Positions 1-9,052 of a DNA stretch of 64,000 nucleotides are shown here, one piece after another (the stretch's first letter is position 1; each line of letters opens with the position of its first letter). A program made the translations under genes and the position numbers. This DNA is from an uncultured Dehalococcoidia bacterium (GTDB taxonomy: Bacteria; Chloroflexota; Dehalococcoidia; Tepidiformales; Tepidiformaceae), in assembly GCA_938015525.1 (NCBI GenBank), contig CALLPC010000004.1, positions 1-64,000 of the forward strand, written 5' to 3'. The notes beneath the pieces are model-generated. The model was not told the DNA's origin, searched no databases, and saw only the letters and a program-made list of their open reading frames with translations.

Positions 1-1419
1 CCGGTGTGGTACTGCGCGAACGGGCACACGGTCTGCCAGGTGGAGGACCCGGCAGCCTGCCCGGAGTGCGGGGGCTCGCTGCGGCAGGACGAGGACGTGC
101 TGGATACGTGGTTCAGCTCGGCGCTGGCGCCGCACGCGGACCTGGGCTGGCCGGACGACACGGAAGACCTGCGGTACTTCTACCCGACGACCGACATGCA
201 GATGGGCTACGACATCATGTTCTTCTGGTGCGCCCGGATGATTATGTTCGGCCTGTACAACATGCGGCACCGCGGGCCGGAAAAGTCGATTCCGTTCCGG
301 ACGGTGCTGTTTCACGGGCTGATCCGGGACCAGCACGGGGAGAAGATGACGAAGTCACGCGGGAACGTGGTCGACCCGCTGGTGGCGGCGAAGACGTACG
401 GTGCGGATGCGTTCCGGTTCGCGATCGTGACAGGGGCGACGCTGGGGCAGGACCAGCGGTACAGCGACGAGCGGATGGCGTCGGCGCGGAATTTTGCGAA
501 CAAGCTGTGGAACTCGGCGCGGTTCGTGCTGATGCGGGTGGGCGAGCGGAAGGTGAGGCGGCCGCACCCGCTGGACCGGGGGACGTTCGCGCTGGAGGAC
601 CGGTGGATCCTTTCGCGGCTGGAGGGGCTGGAGCGGGAGGTGGACTCGCTGTTCGGTGCGTACCAGCTGGGGGAGTGTGCGCGGCGGATCGAGGAGTTCC
701 TCTGGGGGGAGTTCTGCGACTGGTACATCGAGATGGTGAAGCCGCGGCTGCAGGCGGGGGACGAGCGGCCGCTGAAGGTGCTGGTGCACGTGCTGGACCA
801 CGGCCTGCGGCTGCTGCACCCGTTCATGCCGTTCGTGACGGAGGAGCTGTGGCAGGCGCTGCGGGGGCGGGTGGATGACGAGATGGCGCCGCAGCTGATC
901 GTGGCGTGGTATCCGAAGAGCGGCGGGAACTGGGGTGACCCGGCGGCCGAGGCGGCGATGGCGCACGTCATCGAGGTGAACCGGACAGTCCGGAACATCC
1001 GGGCGGAGAAGCGGCTGGAGGCGAGCGCGCGGCCGCGGGTGGTGGCGAGGGCCGGGAGCTACGCGGCGGCGCTCCGGGAGACGGCCGCAGCGACGAATTT
1101 CACGTCGCGGGTGGAGCTCGAGGTGCTGGGCGAGGACGACCCGCTGCCACCGGGCGAGTGGGCGTTCGGACGGGTGGCCGATACGGAGGTGGCGGTTGCG
1201 CTGCCGGCGGTGGACGTCGCCGTGGAGCGGGCGCGGCTGGAGAAGGAGCTGGCAGAAGCCCGGGCACACCTGGGGCGGCTGGAGCAGCAGCTGAGCAACC
1301 CGGCATTCCGCGCGAAGGCCCCGGCGCACGTGGTGCAGGGGATGGAGGCGACGGCGGCGGAGACGCGGGAGCGGGCGGCAGGGCTGGAGGAGCGGCTGCG
1401 GGCGCTCGGAGGGGGATGA
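1..1419 (+). CDS. valS: Valine--tRNA ligase, C-terminal part (5' end outside window)
   Basis: Charges tRNA-Val with valine in the cytoplasm. The reading frame is open from base 1, so the gene begins upstream and only 473 codons are visible, about the C-terminal half. A zinc-ribbon-like Cys pattern (YC..GH, then CPEC) lies in the first 25 visible residues. The class I signature KMTKS, a KMSKS variant followed by RGN, sits near bases 343-357. An anticodon-binding helical domain follows, and the last ~65 residues are a charged coiled coil (ERARLEKELAEA and onwards), the C-terminal arm typical of ValS rather than IleS or LeuS. No gene overlaps the stop. The next gene has its own promoter and Shine-Dalgarno. 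Confidence 0.95.
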   Translation, partial: PVWYCANGHTVCQVEDPAACPECGGSLRQDEDVLDTWFSSALAPHADLGWPDDTEDLRYFYPTTDMQMGYDIMFFWCARMIMFGLYNMRHRGPEKSIPFRTVLFHGLIRDQHGEKMTKSRGNVVDPLVAAKTYGADAFRFAIVTGATLGQDQRYSDERMASARNFANKLWNSARFVLMRVGERKVRRPHPLDRGTFALEDRWILSRLEGLEREVDSLFGAYQLGECARRIEEFLWGEFCDWYIEMVKPRLQAGDERPLKVLVHVLDHGLRLLHPFMPFVTEELWQALRGRVDDEMAPQLIVAWYPKSGGNWGDPAAEAAMAHVIEVNRTVRNIRAEKRLEASARPRVVARAGSYAAALRETAAATNFTSRVELEVLGEDDPLPPGEWAFGRVADTEVAVALPAVDVAVERARLEKELAEARAHLGRLEQQLSNPAFRAKAPAHVVQGMEATAAETRERAAGLEERLRALGGG

Positions 1420-1480
1420 GGCGCGGGGGTTCGACGGGCGCGGCCGCCCGCCGGGGAGGCGGCGCGAGGGGGGCCGGGGC

Positions 1481-1511
1481 TTGACGCGGGGGCGGCGAGC
1501 AGGGGTATGGT
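1481..1511 (+). promoter_or_regulatory. Sigma-70-like promoter of the MaoC-like gene
   Basis: TTGACG at 1481-1486 and TATGGT at 1506-1511, with a 19-nt spacer. A strong Shine-Dalgarno (GGAGGAGG, 1520-1527) and ATG at 1533 follow. The spacer is longer than the ideal 17 nt, so this is a plausible but unproven promoter. Confidence 0.45.
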
Positions 1512-1532
1512 GACGGCCCGGAGGAGGCATCC

Positions 1533-2411
1533 ATGTCGGAATGGGTCGACGACAGCTACGTGGGGAAGTACCTGGGGCGGCACGAGTACGTAGCGGACGA
1601 GGCGATGGTCGCGCAGTACGTGAGGGCGACGGGGGATGCCAACCCGTGGTACACGGGGCCTTCGCCGCTCGGGGTGCCGCTGCTGCCCGGGCTGCTGCTC
1701 CACAGCGAGCAGTACGCGTTCCGGCTGCGGGACTGGTACCTGCCGAGGCTGTACGGGAACCTGCACATTCGACAGGAGTGGGAGCTGTTCCGGGCGGTGG
1801 CGGTGGGCACCCGGCTCTGGACGCACGGGATGATCGTGGACCGGTACGTGCGGAAGGACCGGGAGGTGGTGGTGCTGGAGTTTTGCGTGTTCGATGCGGG
1901 AGATGTGATGGTGTGGCGGGGGCGGTGTCACCAGTCGTTCCTGCGGGAGGGGGCGGAAGGGGCTGAGGTGGTGGGGAAGGAGCAGGGGAGGCAGAAGCCG
2001 GCGCGGGCAGAGGAGGCGAAAGGCGAGCCGCTGGAGGTGCTCGAGCCGGTGCGGCGGGTGGCAGACCTCGAGCTGTGCATGGCGTTCAGCGGGCCGAAGC
2101 GGAACTATCACAACGACCGGGAGGAGGCGCGGAAGCTGGGCTTCCCGGATGTGGTGGTGCAGGGGACGCTGAGTACGGTGTTCATTTCGGAGATGCTGAC
2201 GAACCGGTTCGGGCTCGGGTGGCTCGCGGGCGGGCGGATGTCGCTGAACCTGGTGAACGTGCTCTGGGGCGGGGAGGCAGTGACGGCGCGCGGGGTGGTC
2301 CGGGAGGTGGTGCCGGAGGGACGGCGGCGCCGGGCGCTGCTGGAGGTGTGGACGGAGAAAGACGACGGGACGAAGACGATTGCGGGGACGGCGAGTGCGC
2401 TGCTGGCGTGA
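1533..2411 (+). CDS. MaoC-like double hot-dog protein (FAS1-like dehydratase family)
   Basis: 292 residues with two hot-dog-like halves (about 14-140 and 175-290) joined by a charged linker. This resembles fused MaoC/FAS1-like dehydratases that hydrate or dehydrate acyl-CoA thioesters. The second half carries an NYHND...GF...VVQG stretch that aligns with the hydratase motif N-P-x-H-x-D...F...H-G, but the final His is Gln. The first half has GDANPWY with no His. Activity is therefore uncertain and the substrate unknown. ATG 1533 is chosen because GGAGGAGG precedes it by 5 nt. The gene stands alone between valS and otsA. Confidence 0.75.
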   Translation: MSEWVDDSYVGKYLGRHEYVADEAMVAQYVRATGDANPWYTGPSPLGVPLLPGLLLHSEQYAFRLRDWYLPRLYGNLHIRQEWELFRAVAVGTRLWTHGMIVDRYVRKDREVVVLEFCVFDAGDVMVWRGRCHQSFLREGAEGAEVVGKEQGRQKPARAEEAKGEPLEVLEPVRRVADLELCMAFSGPKRNYHNDREEARKLGFPDVVVQGTLSTVFISEMLTNRFGLGWLAGGRMSLNLVNVLWGGEAVTARGVVREVVPEGRRRRALLEVWTEKDDGTKTIAGTASALLA

Positions 2412-2476
2412 GGGGGTTGCGGCTGCATCGCAATTCGGGGCGGGGGGAGATTTGGGAGTTGATCGGGCCGGCGGTC

Positions 2477-3964
2477 ATGCGGCCTACTGAAAAGGTGACG
2501 TCCCGCGCCCAGCTCATTCTTGCGAACCGCGCATTCCTCGACCACGAGGCGCCGCGCTGGGCGGATTCGCCGTCGGCGGCATCGAGCGGGGGGCTGCTGG
2601 CGGCGGTGCGCCCGGTGATTGCGCCATGGGACGGGCGCTCGGGCACGACGTGGATCGGGGTGGGGATGGGGCGGTTCGACCGGGAGTGGGTCGATGCACG
2701 CGGCTACGAGATCCTGGAGACGCCGCGGGGGCCGCTGCGGCACCGGCGGCTGTTCTTCGGGTCGGCGACGTGGCAGGGGCACTACGGAGAGGTGGCGAAC
2801 AGCTTCACGTGGCCGCTGTTCCACCTCGTACGGGTCGACCTGCCGCGGGCGACGCCGTACTACCCGGAGCCCCAGCCGCCCTCGGCGACCGGGTGGCAGT
2901 CGTTCGTGCTGGTGAACCGGGCGTTCGCGGAGGCGGCGTGTGAGGAGGACGGGCAGCAGAGCTGCTGGGTGCACGACTACCAGCTGGCACTGGTGCCGGG
3001 GATGCTGCGGGAGCGGGGGTTCCGGGGGCCGGTCGGCTTCTTCCTCCACATTCCGTTTCCTGCGCTGGGGGTGATTGGTCGTTATCTTTCGGGAGAGGTG
3101 CGGGAGCGGCTCGCGGCGATCGTCGGGGGGATGCTCGGTGCGGACCTGGTCGGGTTCCAGACGGAGGGGGACGTGGAGCGGTTCGTGGAGGCTGCCGGTG
3201 AACTGTGCGGGGCGCTGCCCGTGCCGGGCGGGGTTGAGGTGGGGGGCCGGCGGGTGCGGCTCGGGGCCTACCCGGTGGGGATCGACCCGGAGGAGGTGCT
3301 GGCGGCAGCGCGGCGGGCGAACCCGGTGACGCGGGTTCGGGCTGCGCGGGAGCTCGGGCTGCCGGTGGTGGTCGGGCTGGAGCGGGGGGATTTCACGAAG
3401 GGGATACCGGAGCGGCTGCGCGCGATTGCGGAGGCGTACCGGCAGGGCCAGCGGTTCGCGTACATCGGTATCGCTTCGCCGACGCGGGAGGGAGTGGAGG
3501 TATACGGTGCGCTCGAGGCGGCGATCGAGCGGGAGGCGGCGCGGGCGCAGGAGGCCGCGTACTGGATGGGCTGCCCGTTCGCGCAGGTGCGGGCGGCGGT
3601 GGGCTGGGACGATGTGGTGGCGCTGCAGCGTGATGCGGATGTGGTCTTCACGTCATCGCTGGCGGACGGGATGAACCTGGTGCCGCTGCAGGCGGCGATC
3701 GCCCAGTCGCTCCGGCCGGCGGCGGAGCGGGCGGTGGTGCTTGCGGGGGTGGACGCGGGCGTGACCAAGGTCTATGGCGGCGACGGGAGCGAGGGGCTGC
3801 GGGCGGTGGACCCGCTGGACCAGCAGTCGCTGCTGACGGGGCTGGTTGAGGGGCTGGCGGGGCGGCCGGGGCGGGTTTCCGACCGGTTCATCGCGCGGGT
3901 GCGTGAGCGGGATGCCCGCTCCTGGGGGGAGCGATTCCTCGGCGACCTGGAGGCGAGATGCTGA
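2477..3964 (+). CDS. otsA: Trehalose-6-phosphate synthase-like GT20 glycosyltransferase
   Basis: Predicted to make trehalose-6-phosphate from UDP(or ADP)-glucose and glucose-6-phosphate. 495 residues with GT20 landmarks: an N-terminal loop ending ANRAF, HDYQ (His166-Asp167), FLHIPFP (~189-195), the phosphate-binding pair Arg303/Lys308 in ERGDFTKGIPER, and LADGMNLVPLQ with Asp398. The frame is open far upstream, but homologues start just before the first strand, so ATG 2477 is chosen; TTG 2459 with a GGGGGGAGA upstream is an alternative. The stop overlaps otsB by 7 nt, so the two are translationally coupled. Related GT20 enzymes make glucosylglycerol-phosphate, but the adjacent OtsB-type phosphatase favours trehalose. 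Confidence 0.85.
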   Translation: MRPTEKVTSRAQLILANRAFLDHEAPRWADSPSAASSGGLLAAVRPVIAPWDGRSGTTWIGVGMGRFDREWVDARGYEILETPRGPLRHRRLFFGSATWQGHYGEVANSFTWPLFHLVRVDLPRATPYYPEPQPPSATGWQSFVLVNRAFAEAACEEDGQQSCWVHDYQLALVPGMLRERGFRGPVGFFLHIPFPALGVIGRYLSGEVRERLAAIVGGMLGADLVGFQTEGDVERFVEAAGELCGALPVPGGVEVGGRRVRLGAYPVGIDPEEVLAAARRANPVTRVRAARELGLPVVVGLERGDFTKGIPERLRAIAEAYRQGQRFAYIGIASPTREGVEVYGALEAAIEREAARAQEAAYWMGCPFAQVRAAVGWDDVVALQRDADVVFTSSLADGMNLVPLQAAIAQSLRPAAERAVVLAGVDAGVTKVYGGDGSEGLRAVDPLDQQSLLTGLVEGLAGRPGRVSDRFIARVRERDARSWGERFLGDLEARC

Positions 3965-4746
3965 CACTCGAGACGATCGAACGGATCAAGGCGCTGGCCT
4001 CGGCGCGCGGGCCGCTGCTGGTGGCGTCGGACCTGGACGGGACGCTGGCGCCGATCGTGGCGAACGCTTCGGAGGCACGGGTGCCGCCGGGGACGCTGGC
4101 GGTGCTGGACCGGCTGGCGCAGCGGGCGAGGGTGGCGGTCATCACGGGGCGGGACCTGAACACGGCCCGGCGGATGGTGCCGGTGGAGGGGGTGGACGTC
4201 GTCGGCAGCCACGGCCTGGAGGCGTCGTTCGATGACCCGCTCATCCCGGGGGTGAACCGGGTGGCGCTGAGCGCGGCGCTGGAGCAGGTGGAGCAGCAGG
4301 TGATCACGGCGGTGCCGAGCTCGTTCCTGCATATCGAGCGGAAGGCGGTCTCGACGGCGTTTCACTTCCGGAAGGCGCCGGACCTGGAGGAGCCGCTCCG
4401 TGCGGCGCTTGCGAGGCTGCCGGAGGGGTTGCGGCTGCGGGAGGGACGGATGGTGCTCGAGGTGCTGCCGAACGCGAACGCGGGGAAGGGGGTGGCGCTG
4501 ACGGCGCTCATCCGGCGGTACCGGGCGAAGTCGCTGCTGGTGATGGGGGATGATGCGACGGACGTGGCGATGTTCGAGGCAGCTCTGGAGGGGGCGCGGG
4601 GCGCGGGGCTCCACGTGCTGCTGGTGGGCGTTTCGGGGGGAAGGGAGACGCCGCCGCGCATCCCGGAGCTGGCGGATGTGGTGGTCGGCTCGCCGGCGGA
4701 GGCGCTGGAGGTGCTGGAGGCGCTGGCGCGGGCGCTGGGGGTGTAG
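3958..4746 (+). CDS. otsB: Trehalose-6-phosphate phosphatase
   Basis: Removes phosphate from trehalose-6-phosphate, completing trehalose synthesis begun by the upstream GT20 gene. 262 residues of the HAD superfamily: motif I SDLDGT with nucleophile Asp25 and Asp27, ITGRDL in the motif II region, and the late acidic motif GDDATDVAMF that binds Mg2+. GSHGLE and the NAGKG stretch are typical of the TPP branch. ATG 3958 overlaps the otsA stop (ATGCTGA). Trehalose is a common compatible solute and thermoprotectant; that role here is inferred. Confidence 0.9.
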   Translation: MLTLETIERIKALASARGPLLVASDLDGTLAPIVANASEARVPPGTLAVLDRLAQRARVAVITGRDLNTARRMVPVEGVDVVGSHGLEASFDDPLIPGVNRVALSAALEQVEQQVITAVPSSFLHIERKAVSTAFHFRKAPDLEEPLRAALARLPEGLRLREGRMVLEVLPNANAGKGVALTALIRRYRAKSLLVMGDDATDVAMFEAALEGARGAGLHVLLVGVSGGRETPPRIPELADVVVGSPAEALEVLEALARALGV

Positions 4747-4759
4747 GAGGTTAGAGGTT

Positions 4760-4838
4760 GGAGGTTGGAGCAGGGAACGGGGGGCGGCGGTCTGGAGGCT
4801 GGAGATGAGTGCAGGGAACGGGGAGGGGGAAGCGGGAA
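4760..4838 (+). repeat. G-rich heptamer-type intergenic repeat, copy A
   Basis: Two imperfect blocks built on GGGARCR-like heptamers follow otsB. One begins GGAGGTTGGAGCAGGGAACG at 4760, and the second (GCAGGGAACG...) lies at 4811-4838. The same motif recurs in other gaps at 29.4, 33.8, 36.15 and 37.3 kb. Confidence 0.6.
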
Positions 4839-4842
4839 GGCG

Positions 4843-4865
4843 GGGAGGCCGGGTGCCGGCCTCCC
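4843..4865. terminator. Hairpin between convergent otsB and LLM gene
   Basis: A perfect 9-bp inverted repeat, GGGAGGCCG (4843-4851) and CGGCCTCCC (4857-4865), around a 5-nt loop, placed between convergent genes. No T-tract follows on either strand, so intrinsic termination is only suggested. Confidence 0.45.
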
Positions 4866-4911
4866 TGTGGATGACGGGATGGGGGATGGTCCCGGGGGGA
4901 GCGGGATATCG

Positions 4912-5931
4912 TCAGGCGACGAGGGTGCCGAGGATCCGTTCGACCTCGTTGAGGGTGCCCTGGGGCATGGTGATCACGGGGAGGTCGACGCCGAGCTGGC
5001 GGCGCTCTTCGATGCCGGCGGCGACGGTCTCGAGGTCGCCGTAGACGGCGGTTTCTTCGAGCATGCGGTCACCCATGGCGGCCATGATTTCGGGGGTGGT
5101 GCCGAAGGGCATCGGCCTGCTGGTCTCGGCGGCCTTGCGCATGGCGGCGACCTCTTCGGCGAAGCCGTTGCGGGCGAGCATTTCGTGGTAGAAGTCGCCC
5201 ATGTTGGTGACGTACCAGGAGATGGGCCCGGCGGCCTGGACTTTGGCTTTTTCGATATCGGGGTTGATGACGACGGTGAGCTGGGCGACGCACTCGACGG
5301 CGTCGGCGGGGCGGCCGGCGGCGACGGCGGCGCGGCTGATGAAGGCTTTTGCCTCCTGGTACTTCGACTTGGGCCAGTAGATGGGCATCCAGCCATCGGC
5401 GCAGGTGGCGAGGGATTCCATCGATTTTGGGGAGATGGAGGCGACGTAGATGGGGATATGCTTGCGGGGCGGTTCGAAGAGGAGCTTGAAGCCGCGCTGG
5501 AGCTTGAAGATTTCGCCGTCGTAGAAGAGTTTTTCGCCGCTGATGATCATGTTGATGATTTCGACGTACTCTTTCGTGCGGCGGATGGGCTTGGAGAATT
5601 TCTCGCCGTGCCAGTGTTCGATGACGCGGGAGCCGGAGGTGCCGAGGCCGATGATGACGCGGCCGCCGGAGAGCTCATCGAGGGTGGCGAAGGTCATGGC
5701 GAGGACGGCGGGGGAGCGCCCGTAGACGGGGGCGATGCCGGTGCCGAGCTTGATTTTGGTGGTGTTGAGGGCGATTTGCGTGAGGAGGGAGAACTGGTCC
5801 CGGCCCCAGGTCTCGGCGGTGAAGACGGCTTCGACGCCGACTTCTTCGGCGACTTTGATTTTTTCGATGGTCTGGCGGTTTTGTTCGGGGCTGCCGGTGA
5901 AGCCGACACCGACGGCCAGGCGCCTTGGCAT
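4912..5931 (-). CDS. LLM-class flavin/F420-dependent oxidoreductase
   Basis: 339 residues of the luciferase-like monooxygenase TIM-barrel family. The protein opens with a beta strand and glycine turn (LAVGVGF), then FTAETWGRDQF and LGTGIAPVYGRSP, followed by LDELSGGRVIIGLGTSG, a hallmark of F420-dependent LLM enzymes. HIPIYVASISPKS is the usual cofactor-side strand later in the fold. The substrate cannot be read from sequence. The start at 5931 (MPRRLAVG) is chosen over an upstream in-frame ATG at 5991 because a GAGGTT precedes it and family members begin directly with the first strand. The gene converges on otsB. Confidence 0.85.
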   Translation of the reverse strand: MPRRLAVGVGFTGSPEQNRQTIEKIKVAEEVGVEAVFTAETWGRDQFSLLTQIALNTTKIKLGTGIAPVYGRSPAVLAMTFATLDELSGGRVIIGLGTSGSRVIEHWHGEKFSKPIRRTKEYVEIINMIISGEKLFYDGEIFKLQRGFKLLFEPPRKHIPIYVASISPKSMESLATCADGWMPIYWPKSKYQEAKAFISRAAVAAGRPADAVECVAQLTVVINPDIEKAKVQAAGPISWYVTNMGDFYHEMLARNGFAEEVAAMRKAAETSRPMPFGTTPEIMAAMGDRMLEETAVYGDLETVAAGIEERRQLGVDLPVITMPQGTLNEVERILGTLVA

Positions 5932-6031
5932 GGGAACCTCGTGAGGGGTGGCGTGTCCGTTGCGAAAAAGGACCGTCGGCCAGTATGGCAAACGGGGGTA
6001 GGGGCAGCAATGCGGGCGGGGGAGGCCGGTG

Positions 6032-6037
6032 TAGGCT
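6032..6037 (+). promoter_or_regulatory. -10-like hexamer close to rsmE start
   Basis: TAGGCT ends 7 nt before the rsmE ATG. At this spacing transcription would start at or next to the start codon. It belongs to a set of similar sites in this window. Confidence 0.45.
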
Positions 6038-6044
6038 AGGGGGG

Positions 6045-6764
6045 ATGGGGCACATCCCGCGGGTGTACGTGCCGGGGAGGCTGGCGCCCGGGCCGCTGGC
6101 GCTGGGGGGTGACGTCGCGAGCCGGCTGGGGACGGTGCTGCGGGTGCGGCCGGGCGATGAGCTGCGGCTGTTCGCGGGGGAGGGGCGGGAGTGGCGGGGG
6201 GTGGTGGGGACGGCGGAGCGGGGGAGGGTGGTGGTGGAGGTCGTGGAGGTGGCCCGGCAGGAGCCGCCGCCGGAGCCGGTGGTGGAAGCCTGGCTGCCGG
6301 TCATCCGGCCGCAGCGGCTGGAGTGGGCGGTGGAGAAGTGCACGGAGGCGGGCGCGGACGTCATCCGGCTGGCGGCGATGGAGTTCGGGCAGCGGGGTAC
6401 GGAGCCTTCGGCGGCGAGGCTGGAACGGCTCGAGCGTATCGCGGCCGAGGCGAGCGAGCAGTGCGGCCGCCTGTACCTGCCGGTCATCGAGCGGGGCGGC
6501 AGCCTCGAGCGGCTGCTCGAGGGGTTCGCGGGCGCGGTGACCGCGCTGGACCGGGAGGGGATGGGGCCGGGGGAGCTGGTGCCGCTGCTGCCTGCGCGGG
6601 GCCGGCTGGCGGTGGTGTGCGGCCCGGAGGGAGGGTTTTCGCCGCGGGAGCTGGACCTTCTGCGGCGGAGGGGCGCGCTGTTTTTGCGGGCGGGGCCGCA
6701 CATCCTGCGGGCGGAGACGGCAGCCGTCGCAGGGGTGGTGCTGGTGCGCGCGCTGCTGGGGTGA
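6045..6764 (+). CDS. rsmE: 16S rRNA (uracil1498-N3)-methyltransferase
   Basis: Methylates N3 of U1498 in 16S rRNA using SAM. 239 residues, normal for RsmE. An N-terminal PUA-like barrel (about 1-75) precedes a SPOUT domain with GPEGGFSPREL (193-203) and the knot segment RAGPHILRAETA (215-226), both diagnostic. ATG 6045 fits the family N-terminus (VYVPGRL...). A TAGGCT hexamer lies only 7 nt upstream, so the message may be leaderless. The next gene starts 20 nt after the stop and may be co-transcribed. Confidence 0.93.
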   Translation: MGHIPRVYVPGRLAPGPLALGGDVASRLGTVLRVRPGDELRLFAGEGREWRGVVGTAERGRVVVEVVEVARQEPPPEPVVEAWLPVIRPQRLEWAVEKCTEAGADVIRLAAMEFGQRGTEPSAARLERLERIAAEASEQCGRLYLPVIERGGSLERLLEGFAGAVTALDREGMGPGELVPLLPARGRLAVVCGPEGGFSPRELDLLRRRGALFLRAGPHILRAETAAVAGVVLVRALLG

Positions 6765-6784
6765 GGCCGGGGGAGCGGGGTGAT

Positions 6785-7183
6785 ATGGTGAGGACGATGC
6801 CGAAATCGGTCGTCGGGCTCGGGCTGACGGGGCTGGGGTTCGCGGGGGCGTTTGCGCTGCACGTGGCGGCGGGTGCGCTGGGCTGGGCGTGGCTGTTCGG
6901 CGTTGCGGTGGCCCTCATCTACCTGTTTGCTGCGGGGTTCCCGGCGATTGCGCTCTGGCTGGGCGGGATGCGGTACCGGGAGGGCCGCGAGGCGCGGGTG
7001 ACGTACACCCTGGGAACGGTGGTCGGGATGGGGCTGACGCTGGGGGCGCTCTGGGCAGCGAACGGCCGGTCGTTCGGGACGTGGACGTTCGTGCTGACGC
7101 CGGTGCTGGTGTCGGTGGTGAGTGCGCTGCTGCTGACGGTGCGGGCGTGGCAGGAGGGGGAGTTCCGGCGGGCCGGCACGTAG
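6785..7183 (+). CDS. Small four-helix membrane protein, unknown function
   Basis: 132 residues with four hydrophobic stretches (roughly 8-30, 38-58, 74-92 and 100-120), separated by short charged loops such as GGMRYREGREARV. No catalytic or transport motif is recognised. It follows rsmE by 20 nt and probably shares its transcript. ATG 6785 has a GGGGAGCGGGG stretch upstream; ATG 6797 (MPKSVV) is an alternative. It converges on the ABC transporter operon, leaving 13 nt between stops. Confidence 0.6.
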   Translation: MVRTMPKSVVGLGLTGLGFAGAFALHVAAGALGWAWLFGVAVALIYLFAAGFPAIALWLGGMRYREGREARVTYTLGTVVGMGLTLGALWAANGRSFGTWTFVLTPVLVSVVSALLLTVRAWQEGEFRRAGT

Positions 7184-7196
7184 GGCGGGGCCGGGG

Positions 7197-8093
7197 TCAG
7201 CGGCGGAGGCGGGGGTCCCAGATATCGCGAAGGGCATCGCCGAGGAGGTTGGCGCCGAGGACGACGAGGCTGATGGCGATGCCGGGGAAGACGACGACGT
7301 GCCAGTAGCCGGTGCGGGCGATGGAGAGGTTCTGGCCGCTCATGTCGCGGCCCCAGGAGACGACGTCCGGGCCGAGGCCGAGGAAGGAGAGGGCGGATTC
7401 GGCGAGGATGGCGCCGCCGAGCGCGCCGCTCATGATGACGATGACGAGGGGGAGGACGTTGGGGACGACGTGGCGGATGAAGATGCGCCATTCGGAGCAG
7501 CCGATGGCGCGGGCGGCTTCGACGTAGGTTTGGCGGGCCTCGATGATGGTGGCGGAGCGGAGGACGCGGTTGCCGCCGAAGAGGGCGCCGATGGCGATTG
7601 CGGCGATGATGGCTTCGATGCCGGGCCCGAGGGCGGCGCGGAGCATGAAGTAGAGGACGAGCGAGGGGAAGGCGGCGAAGGCTTCGCCGCTGCGCTGGAT
7701 GAGGTAATCGAGCCAGCGGCCGTAGTAGCCGCCGAGGATGCCGAGGAAGGCGCCGGAGGCGGCGCCGATGAAGATGGCGGCGGAGGAGATGATGAGGGAG
7801 ACGCGGGCGCCGGCGATGACGCGGCTGAGCATGTCCTGGCCGTTCTGGTTGAGGCCGAAGGGGTGCTGGAGGGAGGGGCCTTCGAGCGGGCGGCCGACGC
7901 TGAGGGCGTCCGGGTCGTAGGGGGCGAGGGCAGGGCCGAAGATGCCGGCCAGGACGAACAGGGTGAGGACGGCGACGCCGAAGACGCCGGGGGGATGCTG
8001 GCGTGCGGTGCGAGCGAGGCGGCGGAGGGGCCCCGGGCGGCGGTACGGGGCGGCGAGGTCGAAGGGGGCGGGGACAGTCGAGGCGGCGGCCAT
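7197..8093 (-). CDS. Peptide/nickel-type ABC transporter permease (DppC-like)
   Basis: 298 residues. One of two inner-membrane permeases predicted to carry oligopeptides or similar solutes. It has a cytoplasmic N-terminus, a first membrane helix (~35-55), the DppC signature HPFGLNQNGQDMLSRV followed by GARVSLIIS, and a loop with EAARAIGCSEWRIFIRHVVPN matching the EAA motif that contacts the ATPase. Its start overlaps the upstream permease stop by one base (TGATG), so the two are coupled. No ATPase gene lies downstream, which is unusual for this operon type. Confidence 0.9.
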   Translation of the reverse strand: MAAASTVPAPFDLAAPYRRPGPLRRLARTARQHPPGVFGVAVLTLFVLAGIFGPALAPYDPDALSVGRPLEGPSLQHPFGLNQNGQDMLSRVIAGARVSLIISSAAIFIGAASGAFLGILGGYYGRWLDYLIQRSGEAFAAFPSLVLYFMLRAALGPGIEAIIAAIAIGALFGGNRVLRSATIIEARQTYVEAARAIGCSEWRIFIRHVVPNVLPLVIVIMSGALGGAILAESALSFLGLGPDVVSWGRDMSGQNLSIARTGYWHVVVFPGIAISLVVLGANLLGDALRDIWDPRLRR

Positions 8094-9043
8094 CAGGTGT
8101 ACTTCACGCGGGGGTCGATGAGGGCGTAGGAGATATCGACGAGCAGGTTCATGCCCATGACGACGACGGCGGTGTAGAGGACGAGGGTCTGGATGACGGG
8201 GAAGTCGCCGGTCACGGAGGAGACGAGGAAGAACTGGCCGAGGCCGTTGATGGAGAAGACCTGTTCGAGGATGAGGGAGCCGAAGAAGAGGGCGGTGACC
8301 TGCCCGCCGATGAGGGTGATGATGGGGATGAGGGTGTTGCGGAGGCCGTGCTGGAGTACGACGGCATGGCCCGGGAGGCCCTTGGCGCGGGCGGTGCGCA
8401 TGTAGTCCTGCCGGAAGACTTCGAGGAGGGAGCTGCGGGTGAGCCGCATCATGGCGGCGGCGCCGCCGATGCCGAGGAGGAGGGTGGGCGGCAGGTAGAG
8501 GCGGAGGTTTTCGATGGGGTCACGGGTGATGGGGATGTGGCCGCCGACGGGCGGCGAGTAGTTCCACCAGATGGAGGGGAGGACGATGAGGAGGATGAGG
8601 AGGAAGAAATCGGGGATGGACTGGCCGAAGACGGCGAGGAAGCGGAAGACGTAATCGGTGAGTGTGTTTTGTTTGACGGCGGTGATGACGCCGAAGGTGA
8701 CGCCGAAGAGGGTGGAGAAGAAGATCGAGAGGATGAGGATCTGGAAGTTGACGGGGAAGCGGCGAACGATTTCATCCCAGACGGGCTGGCGGGAGCGGTA
8801 GGTCTCGCCGAGGTCGCCGCGGGCGACCTGCCCGAGCCAGATGAAGAATTGCTGGATGGCGGGTTTATCGAGGCCGAGCTCGCGGCGGATCTCCTGCTCC
8901 TGTTCGAGGGTGGTGTTCTGGTTGACGTAGAGGGTGACGGGGTCGACCGCCCACGGCATGCGGAGGGTGAAGAAGGCGAGGACGGAGACGATCGCCATGA
9001 TGAGCGGCACGTAGGCGAGCCGCCGGAGGATGTACTGGCGCAT
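8093..9043 (-). CDS. Peptide/nickel-type ABC transporter permease (DppB-like)
   Basis: 316 residues with the classic DppB start (MRQYILRRLAYVPLIMAIVSV), a periplasmic segment including ARGDLGETYRSRQPVWDEI, and EAA-loop sequence YMRTARAKGLPGHAVVLQHGLRN. Six membrane helices are expected. It starts 9 nt after the binding-protein stop and overlaps the dppC-like start by one base. It should pair with the DppC-like protein in the membrane. The ATPases must be encoded elsewhere or shared with another importer. Confidence 0.9.
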   Translation of the reverse strand: MRQYILRRLAYVPLIMAIVSVLAFFTLRMPWAVDPVTLYVNQNTTLEQEQEIRRELGLDKPAIQQFFIWLGQVARGDLGETYRSRQPVWDEIVRRFPVNFQILILSIFFSTLFGVTFGVITAVKQNTLTDYVFRFLAVFGQSIPDFFLLILLIVLPSIWWNYSPPVGGHIPITRDPIENLRLYLPPTLLLGIGGAAAMMRLTRSSLLEVFRQDYMRTARAKGLPGHAVVLQHGLRNTLIPIITLIGGQVTALFFGSLILEQVFSINGLGQFFLVSSVTGDFPVIQTLVLYTAVVVMGMNLLVDISYALIDPRVKYT

Positions 9044-9052
9044 GCCGCTCCC